The position numbers were made by a program, and so were the translations under genes. The notes beneath the pieces are model-generated. The model had not been told where the DNA came from. It saw only the letters and a program-made list of their open reading frames with translations, and did not search any database. From Leucocoprinus leucothites (Eukaryota > Basidiomycota > Agaricomycetes > Agaricales > Agaricaceae), in contig JAACJO010000001.1 in assembly GCA_013368445.1 (NCBI GenBank), positions 1,984,001-2,048,000 of the forward strand: 64,000 bases of DNA, written 5' to 3'. This document shows positions 23,358 to 32,935 of the stretch, in pieces. Position 1 is the stretch's first letter. The number at the start of each line of letters is the position of its first letter.

Positions 23358-24357
23358 TTACTGGTTGCGCAATTCTGCAGCCCACAGGATCAGATCATCT
23401 CGTAGCAATTGAAGAATTGTCAGCGAGTCCCGCATGGTCTGATCCATTTGTGTGTTCGCCTGGTCTAGCGACTGGATAGCGTCATCAAAGGCGCTCTTAG
23501 CCAGGTGGCAGGCCCGTTCTGGACTTTTCCGCACATCTAAAGTCGTGGCCAATAACTTATCTCCATCTCTCGCTAGCTGGATTAGGCACTCACCGTGATA
23601 GAAGACGGAGAAGTTTAGGGCCAAGCCCAATCGCGTGGGGTGTAGCGGTTCAAGCATGGCTTGTGCATGTTTGTACGCAACCTTGTACGCATTGAGAGAT
23701 TGCTCTCCATAACGTTCGCGGTCCTTTTTGAGAGCGAACTCGGCAAGGTATCGGAAGTAATCACCCTTCCTGAGCCCACCATAAGAACTAAACTAGGCCA
23801 TGGCCCTCGACGAACTTGGCAACTCACATTTTTGAATAGAAGACAGTCTCTTCCCCTGCACTCGCTGAAGGGAGGAGCTGACGGTCGAGTAAGCTGACGA
23901 TGTCCTTGCAGACATCAGCTAGTTCTTTTTCGATTTTTTCTCGCTGAAGACGGACGAGACTCATCTCCTGCTTTAGTCGAGGAGCCGGTTGGTTTTTCAT
24001 CTGCTGAAGCTTTTCAATGCTGTCCAAGATGCGCCAACTGTTCCGAAGAGAGTTCGTCAGGTTCTTGTATGCAATTGAGAGGAGATTCCGTTCGTCGATG
24101 GTCAGCTGTGCACCATATTGATTAACTATGAATTTAATCTGCAAAACAACATCTGGGCCGAATGATGTTGGTGATGTCGAGAATCAGGGCAAGGGGTAAA
24201 GTCGAAGAGGCTCACCCTGGTAGCGCTCGGCTTCTGAAGCCAGCTCGGCGATGAAAAGACACTCCTCACGAGACGGACAGAACTGAACTCGAACCTGGTA
24301 TACCGAAGGGAGTAAAGGGTCGGTCAGCCACAGAATATTTTGTAAGGCCTGGAACAT
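23358..24357 (-). CDS. 14-3-3 family protein, divergent
   Basis: Dimeric adaptor that binds phosphoserine/threonine peptides. The helices read SREECLFIAELASEAERYQ, ERNLLSIAYKNLTNSLRNSW, FYSKMKGDYFRYLAEFAL, PLHPTRLGLALNFSVFYHD and DSLTILQLLRDDLILWAAEL. The phosphopeptide-binding Lys49, Arg56, Arg127 and Tyr128 (human zeta numbering) are all present. A 57-nt intron at 23537-23593 is stop-free and a multiple of three; removing it gives the canonical run FYHDVRKSPERACHLAK. The protein is less conserved than the usual fungal 14-3-3 and ends at LRNQ without the usual acidic tail. It is probably a secondary paralogue (inference). The start at 24357 leaves about 25 extra N-terminal residues and is uncertain. 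Confidence 0.85.
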
Positions 24358-24667
24358 GTTCCTACCGGCATTGTCTGGGGTTGGAATAAGCTATGCAAGA
24401 ACCGCAGGTTTTGTCATCTTCGCCTTGCGCTTAAGTATCTGTTGGGCAAGGGCACATGCTGAGTAGTCACTCGCCACACAACTTGTATCACAACGTGTTG
24501 GTATGGGGCCTGCCAGATTCGGTAACTGATACATTCCCCTATCGTGATGGGTAGAGGGTTCTCGCTGAACACGCACAAACCGTCTTGAAAACCTGCATTC
24601 ATTCATAACAATAATTCAAGGGAAGGTGTTATATGAGTGGGATTGCTACACATGACCGTCCAAACGT
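24358..24667. other. Intergenic upstream of 14-3-3
   Basis: About 310 bp between the 14-3-3 start and the aminotransferase stop. A 71-codon open frame on the minus strand (24391-24606) shows no recognisable features. It may be 5' UTR or a leading exon of the 14-3-3 gene. Confidence 0.4.
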
Positions 24668-26891
24668 TCATGACTGATCACCCGAAGAAAATAACCTTTC
24701 CAGCACGACAGCCATGATACTAATGGCCTTCTTAAGGACATCGGGCTAGAAAGCAAGAAGTCAGCTCAGAACCGGGAACCTGACAATACTACTGACATTC
24801 GCGTTACTAAAACTGAGTCTGATATGGCCTGGTCCACCGTCGTCGATGTTGTCGGTCAATCTGGGGCTAAAGATAAACCCTTTTACAGACTGAATCAGCT
24901 GACCGAACACCATGAACACTTTCTGTTCTTACCAGGTCCCACCAAAACGCCAGCATCTGCAAATTCTGTACAAATTCTGGTCTCCAAAGCCCTCTGGCCT
25001 AGTCGACTGAAGGATGGATGGGATTTGAAGTTGATCTGGAGCTGCGAACGTTCACCAGGCTCAAGGGTTCCACTGTGACTTGAACTTCAAAAAACCCACT
25101 TACCCAAAGGAACATCCCTGAGGTTGGGGGTACAAAGCTGATGACTGGACTCTCATTGGGTACATCGACAAACTTCTCGGTCCAATAATCAAAAGAATGG
25201 AGAGATCGAGGCTTCAGGTAGCCGTCGTAGGGCGTGCCGTTAATACCCGGGGATCGCGGTTTCAATTTGAAGAATTCGGCAAAAAGGTCGATACAGAGAT
25301 CTCTCCGCTCCCGATACTGCGTCCCCAGACCTTGGAAAGGTCAATGTGTCTTCCCAAGCTGGATCGTGTGCGTCTGAAACATACCGCGCAGCCACCTCAC
25401 GTAACCTTCAAACTTCCAGTTCAAAAGCAGCGCTGTTACAAGGCCCTGAACCGCGTGGACCTCAGCCATATACCGACAAACCTCAGCATAGGACTCACCT
25501 GGGATAGCCCGGATGGTGCCTGCGTAGAGGTCTCGCCTTGTCTTTCAAATCTCTCGGCGAAAAGAGCATTGCATGTAAACCAGCCCAATCGACACCCGGG
25601 TGCAATGGTCTGAAATTATGTGAGAAGGACCAGATGAAATTATTTCCACTGAAATTGAGTGATTCTCACCTTGGAGAAACTGTCCAGCCTCACAACACGC
25701 CCTTGATAGTCAATACTTGTTGTGCTAGATTAGGTGCGCTCGTGGGAAGTAGCCTATTGACCGTACCTAAGGTAGCTTGGGACAAGAGATGCTAAGAATG
25801 CTTCATTCGATAGCTCTGTACGCGCTACTCGGTTTTGCGGTGGAGTGTATGGTCCTTCTTGGAGGAAGTAATATGGGTCATCCTCCACAATAATCACATC
25901 TATACCTGGAATCAGGATCCGACAAATTCAGGCATGTGAAAAGGCCTCACCAAACCTGACGCAGATATCGTATATTTCATTTTTCCGGTGCACATCCATG
26001 GTCTTTTTTTTTTTGTTTTAGTAAAGACACTTGTACGATCATATTTACAAGGGCTGAAGCTGGACTTACGGCGCCAGTGGGGTTCTGACCCGTCGGAACA
26101 GTATACATCACCCGAGGCCTAATTTGTAGTCAGCCTCATGGGACTAAGTGCAAAGCAGTTCAGTAATACCTGGGAGACCCACGTACACCCTTATCCCATG
26201 TTGCCAAGAGCGTAAAGAGGGCATCGCTTCTCATACCTTCGCCGTCCATCGGAACTGGAACAGCCCTCAGCCCAAGAGGACTCGCGGCTGCTACAGCGGA
26301 AGGATAGGTCCATTCGGAGGTAAGAAAAGCGTCTCCGGGATCGCACAGCGTCATAGCCGCCCTGACCCACCCATCTGTGTTCCCAGTGTGAATCAGGATT
26401 TTCCAGTTACCATATGCCGGCCGATAAACGCGTTCCACAAATTCTTCCAGTAACTTCTGCAAGTCAGGCAGACCAGAGGACAAGCCATATTGGAGTAGCT
26501 GTGCCAAGTTGAGCTCGCCAGGGTCCTTGGGGTATTTCCGAATCTTGAGTTTAGCCCAACCATTTGATCCTTTACGCGAGAAGAGATTCACAATCCATGA
26601 AGGGAAAGAGGATTTTTTAGAGCTTCTCAAGGGAAATATATCCGGCGAATAAACGTTAGCTGAAATTTCTTCGAAGGGGAAGAGGTCTGGGTGAGGAAGG
26701 CCTATTCCCAATGTTCAGACAGTAACTTTCCTGTGACGAAATACCTAATTACCTCCTGCCAGGACAATCAAGTCCTTACGACCAAGGTACTTCTGGAGGC
26801 CTTTGAGTGGTGAGACCTGTCGGGCTTGAGCTACTTTAGACAAGTGGTGAGATAGGTCCAGAGCATTTGGAAGGTCTGAGCAACGGGACAT
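24668..26891 (-). CDS. PLP-dependent aminotransferase, Aro8/Lys2-aminoadipate type
   Basis: Fold-type I aminotransferase of the Aro8/kynurenine-aminotransferase family, which transaminates aromatic amino acids or 2-aminoadipate. Conserved parts in order: SPLKGLQKYLGRKDLIVLAGG and LPHPDLFPF at the N-terminus; LQYGLSSGLPDLQKLLEEFV; ILIHTGNTDGWVRAAMTLCD and EWTYPSAVAAASPLGL; then VPTGQNPTGA, VIIVEDDPYY and LDSFSKTIAPGCRLGWF, whose Lys forms the PLP Schiff base. The C-terminal exons give PPTSGMFLW, ADAGVLVGPGFIFSPRL and GGPGHIRLSFSNAN. The start at 26891 (MSRCSDLPNALDLSHHLSK) is chosen because it opens the correct frame into the domain. Many small exons. One intron contains a 14-nt T run near 26006-26019. 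Exact substrate is not determinable. Confidence 0.88.
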
Positions 26892-28690
26892 CCGAGTCGT
26901 GGAGTTGCGGAGTGGCTGTACTCTGGGATTTCTAACTTATCTGGTGAGCGTGTCTTTATAATGCAATTGCTTGGGAACGGTCCTGTTGTACAGTCATCCC
27001 CCGTAGAATATACCCGACAGGAGGAGGCACATGGATCACCCTTGCCAGTTTTAGTCTTGAGAACAAAGATCTTCAAACGGCAGTATAGTTAAGCAGGACA
27101 TGAGACATTTCATTCAAATTTGCAGCTGGTATGGACTTGGAGCTTGGAGCGCAAGAGAAAGAGGCGATATCGTTTTGTTTGAGGTTGATCTGACATAAAT
27201 GAAGCTAACCTATGGGGCGCCATGATGTGTTGATGCTAAGTACTCGGCTACCTGCCTCTTGAGTGTTTGGATGGTTCTTTTATTTCCCACAGTTGCAGAA
27301 ATTCTGGCCCTGAGCCAGAATGATCTTAATCTCGGATCTGAGACCACCCATCATTTGCTGGAAAAGGGTAGTTGGCTGATAGCCTCTGATAGCTAACTAC
27401 TTATGAGTGAGGGGTTACGAGAATCAAGCTTCAAGCTTCCAGTCTTGTAATACCCGAATGTTCTTGAGTATCTCAGTGGTGCTGATAATCACCAAGGTAA
27501 AGTCATTCAAATGAAGTGGTGTGTTGGGCAGATGCAAAAGATTCTTATGCATCAATAAAATTGAAACAGACCAATAACGTGAAATTTATGTTAAGGAGTG
27601 ACAAGATTGATGAGAGAAAGGACCGTTGAATGACTTGATTTATCAAAAAAATGAAGGTGAAAGACCGAAGTGGGAGGAGACTCTTGTACTGTCCAAGCTA
27701 GCAACTGTAGCGGCGCCTTCCCTATCATACATGGAGCCATGCTGCGGTCGTTCGATACGTCGCTTCTGGGTCGGATGTGAAACGGCATCGCAACGGAAGA
27801 TATTTTCTAGAGTGAGAGTCAGAAAGTGATATTTGTCAATGAAAATGGAATTCAAACCGGAAGGGAGGTCGCTTTGCATCCAAACAAGAAGCGCGATGGA
27901 CGCGAACGGACGGAGGTCGCCTCGACGCTGAGAGGAATGAAGCCTTTGTAGAAAAGTTAATGGAGTAGCCACACGATCAGAAAGGAGAGTACCCACCGCA
28001 ATTTAAGTCGCTAAATTGAATGGAATGAAGGTAATGGGACCAGCCTGGAGAATGACACTCGGGAGCCCGTTTATATATCTTAGGGGGGCATCTGTATGTC
28101 GATTGAAGCTCAATTTGGTCAAAGAGCGTGCACGGGAGACCATGAGGACGCTCCATGATCGATGGGCGATAAAAGCCGCGATATAGTAGATGCCGTTAAA
28201 ATGTCAAGATGTCCTTCTCATAATGGCGGAGAAGGAAGCGGCAAACTGCGGCAAACCAGTCTGTCGAAGTTGAGAGGTTCGCGGAAGAATCAAGGAGGCC
28301 ATAGGACGAAATATCAGTGCTATATCGAGTCAACTTGAAAAAACCATACGGCAAGCAGAGACGCTGTTACCAAAAATACACGTCGATGTGAATCAGTATG
28401 AGTGATGGGTGCTGTGACGTGAAGTGTTTGGACCATTACCAAATATGGTGTAAACTAGACTTAGGGCCGGTCAAGTTCCTTGGCGTCGAGAGGTGGCCTG
28501 GCAAACGACCAACAACAACCATCACCATTCACAAAACCCTCATCTTCTTTTTCGGAGGAGGCAGAGTCGTTTAGTGGTTAGTTGGAAGTGGGTTAGGCGA
28601 GGTACGTTCTAGCTACCCTTTATTTTCTCCAGACCTTTTTTTTTGATAATTTTCTGCGAAATCGCCCAGATCAGAAGCTAGGTTTCGAGT
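26892..28690. other. Gene-poor region of about 1.8 kb
   Basis: This is the longest gap of the window. I find no exon chain with recognisable protein features on either strand. The longest open frame (27643-27996, minus) has no domain signs. Near 28561-28680, just before the CCHC protein, a GTACGT donor and an acceptor (gaaatcgcccag) suggest a 5' UTR intron of that gene. No repeat or transposon end was recognised. Confidence 0.45.
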
Positions 28691-29488
28691 ATGGCATATC
28701 AATTTTCTAGGAAAGGTTGCTTCAAGTGCGGCAATCGTGCGTGTCTTCCGATTTTTCCTAGATCATGAGGTTCTAACAGACTTCGTCTGGCCAGTCGGAC
28801 ACATTGCCGAAAATTGTTCCTCTGAGCAACGCTTGTGCTACAACTGTCGTCAGCCTGGGCACGAGTCATCCGCCTGTCCCTCCCCTCGCACTGTTGCAAC
28901 TAAGCAGTGCTACTCATGTGGTGGGGTTGGACACATTCAGGGTACCGCTTTTCGCTTGATTTCAGTCCTCTTTTCTCAATTCTGTCTTTCAGCGGAGTGC
29001 CCCAGCTTGAGGGTTCAGCAGGGTGGCAATCAAAAATGCTACGTGAGATGTCTGTATTTATCGTACCGTTTCTTTTTTTCTGACTCTTAACCAGAACTGT
29101 GGTCGTTTTGGCCATTTCGCTCGTACTTGCCCAGTGGCACAGGTGGAGGCGGCTTTGCTTCTCGAGCCCCTCCCCCAGGTCGGGCGCTGAACACCTCTAC
29201 TTTACCCCCGGTCAAGTGCTACCGGTGTGGTGGCCCCAACCACATGGCAAAGTATGGGCCTATCATTGATCTTTGGATGAAAGCCTTCTTACCTCTATCA
29301 TAGGGACTGCCTTGCTCCTGGTATGGCAACCGATTCAGTTCCCACGGGGCCTGCTGCGAAACCCAAGACATGTTACAAATGCCAGCAGGAAGGCCATGTA
29401 AGCACAAGGTTCTCTCAACGACAGTGGTTACTCATATACTTCTCAGATTGCTAGAGATTGTCCTGATACTGCTGAGTTTGTTGGTTGA
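28691..29488 (+). CDS. GIS2: CCHC zinc-knuckle nucleic-acid-binding protein (Gis2/CNBP/Byr3)
   Basis: Small cytosolic protein that binds single-stranded RNA or DNA and associates with translating mRNAs. Six C-x2-C-x4-H-x4-C knuckles can be read: CFKCGNLGHIAENC, CYNCRQPGHESSAC, CYSCGGVGHIQAEC, CYNCGRFGHFARTC, CYRCGGPNHMAKDC and CYKCQQEGHIARDC. Introns of about 45-65 nt split several of them. Start MAYQFSRKG at 28691; the end is DTAEFVG. There is a frame conflict after knuckle 4: the fifth knuckle is in a different frame. Either a 56-nt intron at 29123-29178 is used, which deletes the last Cys of knuckle 4, or one base is missing near 29129-29132. The Gly/Pro-rich linker in the shifted frame resembles that of other fungal homologues, favouring an indel. 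Confidence 0.88.
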
Positions 29489-29983
29489 AATACCTAGAGT
29501 ACTGCATAAATTATGCCATTCCTTGTTCACTGTTTTGTCGTCGTTTATCGCTTCTGCTGTGATTTATTGACAATCCAACTTGTATGATCCGTTGAGGCTT
29601 GTAAGTTATTGACTGAGCATTCAGAAATAATCTGGCTTCCTGTCTCACATGCTATTGTGGATATCGTTCGATTTGTTATATCAGCACGAATGAGGGAACG
29701 CTTGACAACAGATACATCAACGTGCTTGGTGTCCAAGATATCGGTCCTGGTTGTGTGTGGCGTAATTCGTCCCAGACGCCCGAATCCTTCCTTCTGCCAC
29801 ACTTCTTCTGTGCCACAATCAAGAACTGAGCACATGTCGAGATGAACCGAGAAGAATTCAGCTAGAGGTCTCGTGTCCAGAAATCGCGAGGCTCAGAACG
29901 TGGTGGAAAACGCCACAAACACCGGACAAATAATCGAAAACACCTTTCTTTACTTGAGCCAAGGACCATCAGGTACCTCCAGA
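29489..29983. other. Intergenic Gis2 to Coq10
   Basis: About 495 bp between two plus-strand genes. No protein-coding pattern, RNA gene or repeat is visible; it should hold the Gis2 3' UTR and the Coq10 promoter. Confidence 0.45.
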
Positions 29984-30754
29984 ATGCTGGCACGCTCTGC
30001 TACCCGCGTTGGGCTATCGCGATGGCATTTACACGCCCGTGGACGGTCTCTGTTCAGCTTACCCGATTTGTTTTCCGTGTCTCCGTTTGGCGGTCAGCTC
30101 GACACACAGAAATACCATGAACGCAAAATTCTTCCGTGTGTAGGAGGTCATCTGCTTGAGTTCAATTCACCGTGCTTATCTATCTACCTTCCATAATCGC
30201 TCAGGTATTCACAAAAGCAGCTGTATGACGTCGTCTCAGATGTCGCATCATATCCTCATTTCGTTCCGTTCTGTACCGAGTCCAGAATACTAAAGTCAAT
30301 GACGCCTGAATCAGGCTCTTCAGGGAAATTGAGCATGGATGCCGAATTGACCGTAGGGTTCTTGTCCTTTGAGGAGAGCTACGTCAGTAAGGTGACATGC
30401 GTGCCGAGCGAGTCTGTCGAGGCGAGTTGGTTCGTCCCGGTCCTTGAATACTATGACTTATTTGACACCACCCCACAGGCCACTGCTTCTTCAGCCACTC
30501 CTCTTTTTAAAGCCCTGACAACTATCTGGAGGTTCCAACCGGCATCTCCGCAGTCATCCCATCCCTCTGCCACTCCATTACATCTCCCCGGAGAACAATT
30601 TGGCCCAACCCTTGTGACTCTGGATTTAGTCTACGCCTTTGCAAGCCCCATTCATGCGGGCGTCTCTGCTACGTTCTTTGGTCAAGTCTCGAGACTCATG
30701 GTCAAGGCTTTTGAAGAACGGTGCTTGTCCCTCTACGGACCTGGCAGACGGTGA
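29984..30754 (+). CDS. COQ10: Coenzyme Q-binding protein Coq10, START-like
   Basis: Mitochondrial matrix or inner-membrane lipid-binding protein of the START/polyketide-cyclase fold that supports coenzyme Q function in respiration. The start at 29984 gives MLARSATRVGLSRWHLHARG, an Arg/Ser-rich presequence expected for mitochondrial import. One intron then joins LP to YSQKQLYDVVSDVASYPHFV and PFCTESRILK, the classic Coq10 N-terminal helix and strand. Later strands include MDAELTVGFLSFEESYVSKV and WRFQP. The C-terminal helix is SATFFGQVSRLMVKAFEERC, a well-conserved end. About 210 residues, as usual. An insert rich in Ser, Pro and Thr (residues about 140-170) lies in the loop before LVTLDLVYAFASPIH. 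Confidence 0.9.
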
Positions 30755-31193
30755 TCAGACGCAGCAGAACTCAAAACAACTTTTCTATCGATATAATCGA
30801 CTAGTTTGAACTCAGCAGTGTCGAGTATCAATTTTTGAACCTGATAAATAGACGTTTGATTCCCAAGGCATGAGAACGTATGGACTCTGTGTTCTTTACT
30901 TGTTCTCAAGCTTTTACCGACCAATGCTGAGCATTTTCTCAGGAGTTGAGTCAATTGCCAAGTCAAATTTGTATTCCGCATCCCACCTTCTTATCTATAT
31001 GTCAATCAGAGTTTACCCTTCACGGTCGGCTGGATGACGAAGCCGAGTCGAGGGAAATGGGCGTGGATTGCACCCCTCTGCCCTTGGACCTGAACGATCA
31101 CTTCTTCCCTATTGAGCGCAACCAGTTTCCCCACAGTGGGGAAAGTACGGCCTGGGTAGGAATCTTTAGCTGACAATTGGGGCGTTGCTAGAT
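30755..31193. other. Convergent intergenic region
   Basis: About 440 bp between the stops of Coq10 and the GST-like gene. No coding signal, repeat or structured element recognised; presumed 3' UTRs. Confidence 0.45.
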
Positions 31194-32412
31194 CTAATCA
31201 CCTGTATCTTGGGGCGCCACTTTGACCTCATCCCCTTGCTCCAAACCCAAGCGTTCCGCTTCGGTATTGTTGAAGCCGACGATAGATAAGGATTCATGGA
31301 CGGAATTGACAATCTGGTCTGCTGCATCCTCTCCTTTTATCATTATTGGAACTGGCTGGTTCTTCTTTTTGTTCTCAAGGAACGCTGACACTCGAGACAA
31401 CCACTGCCAGGATTTCGGTCAATATTAGAGTTTGACTGCACAGAGGCTTTTTACCTTGATGGTCCTGGGAATCTGAGTTTTATCATAGAGACTCTCCACT
31501 CCCTGGAAACCACCAACCCAAGCAAGGAGGAAATGGACTGAAATATCGGCTAGACCAGGGAGTTCGGTATCAAATAACCACTCTCGATCATCGCTGAGCT
31601 GCTCTTCTACTAGTGCCTGAGATGGAAATGAGGTGACCAAGTATAGCCTTGTAACAATTGGACGCATACATAATGCGAAGCCAGTTTACTCATGGTTTGC
31701 GGCCTTGCGGCTTGGACAGCCTTCACATCAAGTGGAGCGCCAAAGAACTAAGGGGTTGTTTCATATGATCAAGGGACGATGGTTGGGTAACTTCGAAGGC
31801 GGCTAACTCACAGTGCTTCTATCCTTAATGAAGTCAGGACCAAGCTTGTCCCAGGGCAAAAGGAGTGGACCCAGACTGAAGAGCTGGTCGACATAATACT
31901 TCGAGAAGGCTTTGACTAAACCTGTGTCTGAACTCCCCCCATGTTTGCCACGAGGGAGAAGGGTGCCATGCCCTGCGGAAGGTGGGAAGCGACGCTCCAA
32001 TGCAGAAACGATCAAACTGTATAAGGGAAATCACGACTTCAGCTGAGTACATTGCCTTGGAGTCTTGAGCGGCGAAGACTTGCCTCGTGTCACAATAAAC
32101 ATCATTACCAATTGCTAGGATTGGGATTCGCCGGTATGTTATTCCTAACAAGTCGGTGATTTCGGGACGAGGCAGGACAAGGGACACCTGCCAATAGTCG
32201 GAAGTGAGAGAGCGCCTGTGGAGACCGCCGGTAGCAGAAACTTACATTTACTCGAGAGTGGCTGATACCCTTGAGAAGCAGAGCATTGTCTATTTTATGT
32301 GAGTATGGCGAAGCATCGTAGCTATTGTATTCATTTCGAGTTTCAAAATGCTGAAACCCAGTCTGGAATGATTGGCCTACCGATAAAGAATTACTGGAGG
32401 AGCTGCGGACAT
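31194..32412 (-). CDS. GST-like protein with fungal C-terminal domain
   Basis: Glutathione S-transferase-like protein of a fungal subfamily. The start at 32412 gives MSAAPPVILYR. A short intron splits the next Tyr codon and joins to YDASPYSHKIDNALLLKGIS, the thioredoxin-fold active-site region with Ser at the glutathione-activating position. This is followed by VSLVLPRPEITDLLGITYRR and IPILAIGNDVYCDT (cis-Pro and substrate edge). The C-terminal half is helical, with LASHYALVEEQLSDDREWLF and LPGLADISVHFLLAWVGGFQ, the latter similar to the GST N-capping helix. It ends EGDEVKVAPQDTGD. About five introns. Substrate unknown; detoxification is inferred from the fold. Confidence 0.8.
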
Positions 32413-32935
32413 GGTGAGGAATGAGGCCAAGGGATACCGTAGTGAGAAACTGGTATTTAATGACGGACCCGGCTTCTGAGAAGGCGGGGCTTAACATGTG
32501 AACTTGACTTGGGCATGGCAAAGCTCTCTGAGTGCATAAGTGGGACGATAGCCGGCTGTCCATCAGATGGCCGCCAAACAGGCCGGCAGACTCGGGCAAC
32601 TGCCATCAGATTATATTAGAACGGAAAAATAATTGGTTTGCGAGCACACTTGTTAGTTGCTCCTGGCCTTATGCAGCACAGAGGGATGGTAGGTGCGGTA
32701 TTTACGCTGGATAAGCGTAGTCTCAAAAGTCACTGGCATGTAAGGACCAGCGGAGGTAAGATAATCGGTTACAAGTGTGACAGGGCTTGGTAGTACAAAT
32801 GTACAGCCACGTGCAGGCCATCATCGCCCCCGTTTCTATTTGGCCCTAAAAACGTCTGTGCGCGTTCTTCACAACCACTACCACCTTCCTTACTTCTCCT
32901 TACCTCCTCTGCCAATAGTCCTTAGACGGCTCGTC
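32413..32935. promoter_or_regulatory. Divergent intergenic region GST-like / chitin synthase
   Basis: About 520 bp between divergent starts. The last 90 bp before the chitin synthase ATG are C/T-rich (tacttctccttacctcctct), a common trait of strongly expressed fungal promoters. No other feature is visible. Confidence 0.45.

Noticed and set aside
23358..23657. A 19-residue insertion in the 14-3-3 protein
   Set aside because: It disappears when a 57-nt GT-AG intron with good phase is removed, which restores the canonical helix junction.
27643..27996. Minus-strand open frame of 117 codons in the large gap
   Set aside because: No family features and no codon-level sign of selection visible by eye; treated as chance.
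28555..28620. tRNA-like stretch (gtcgtttagtggttagt)
   Set aside because: It resembles a tRNA D-arm, but no anticodon arm, T-loop or acceptor pairing follows.
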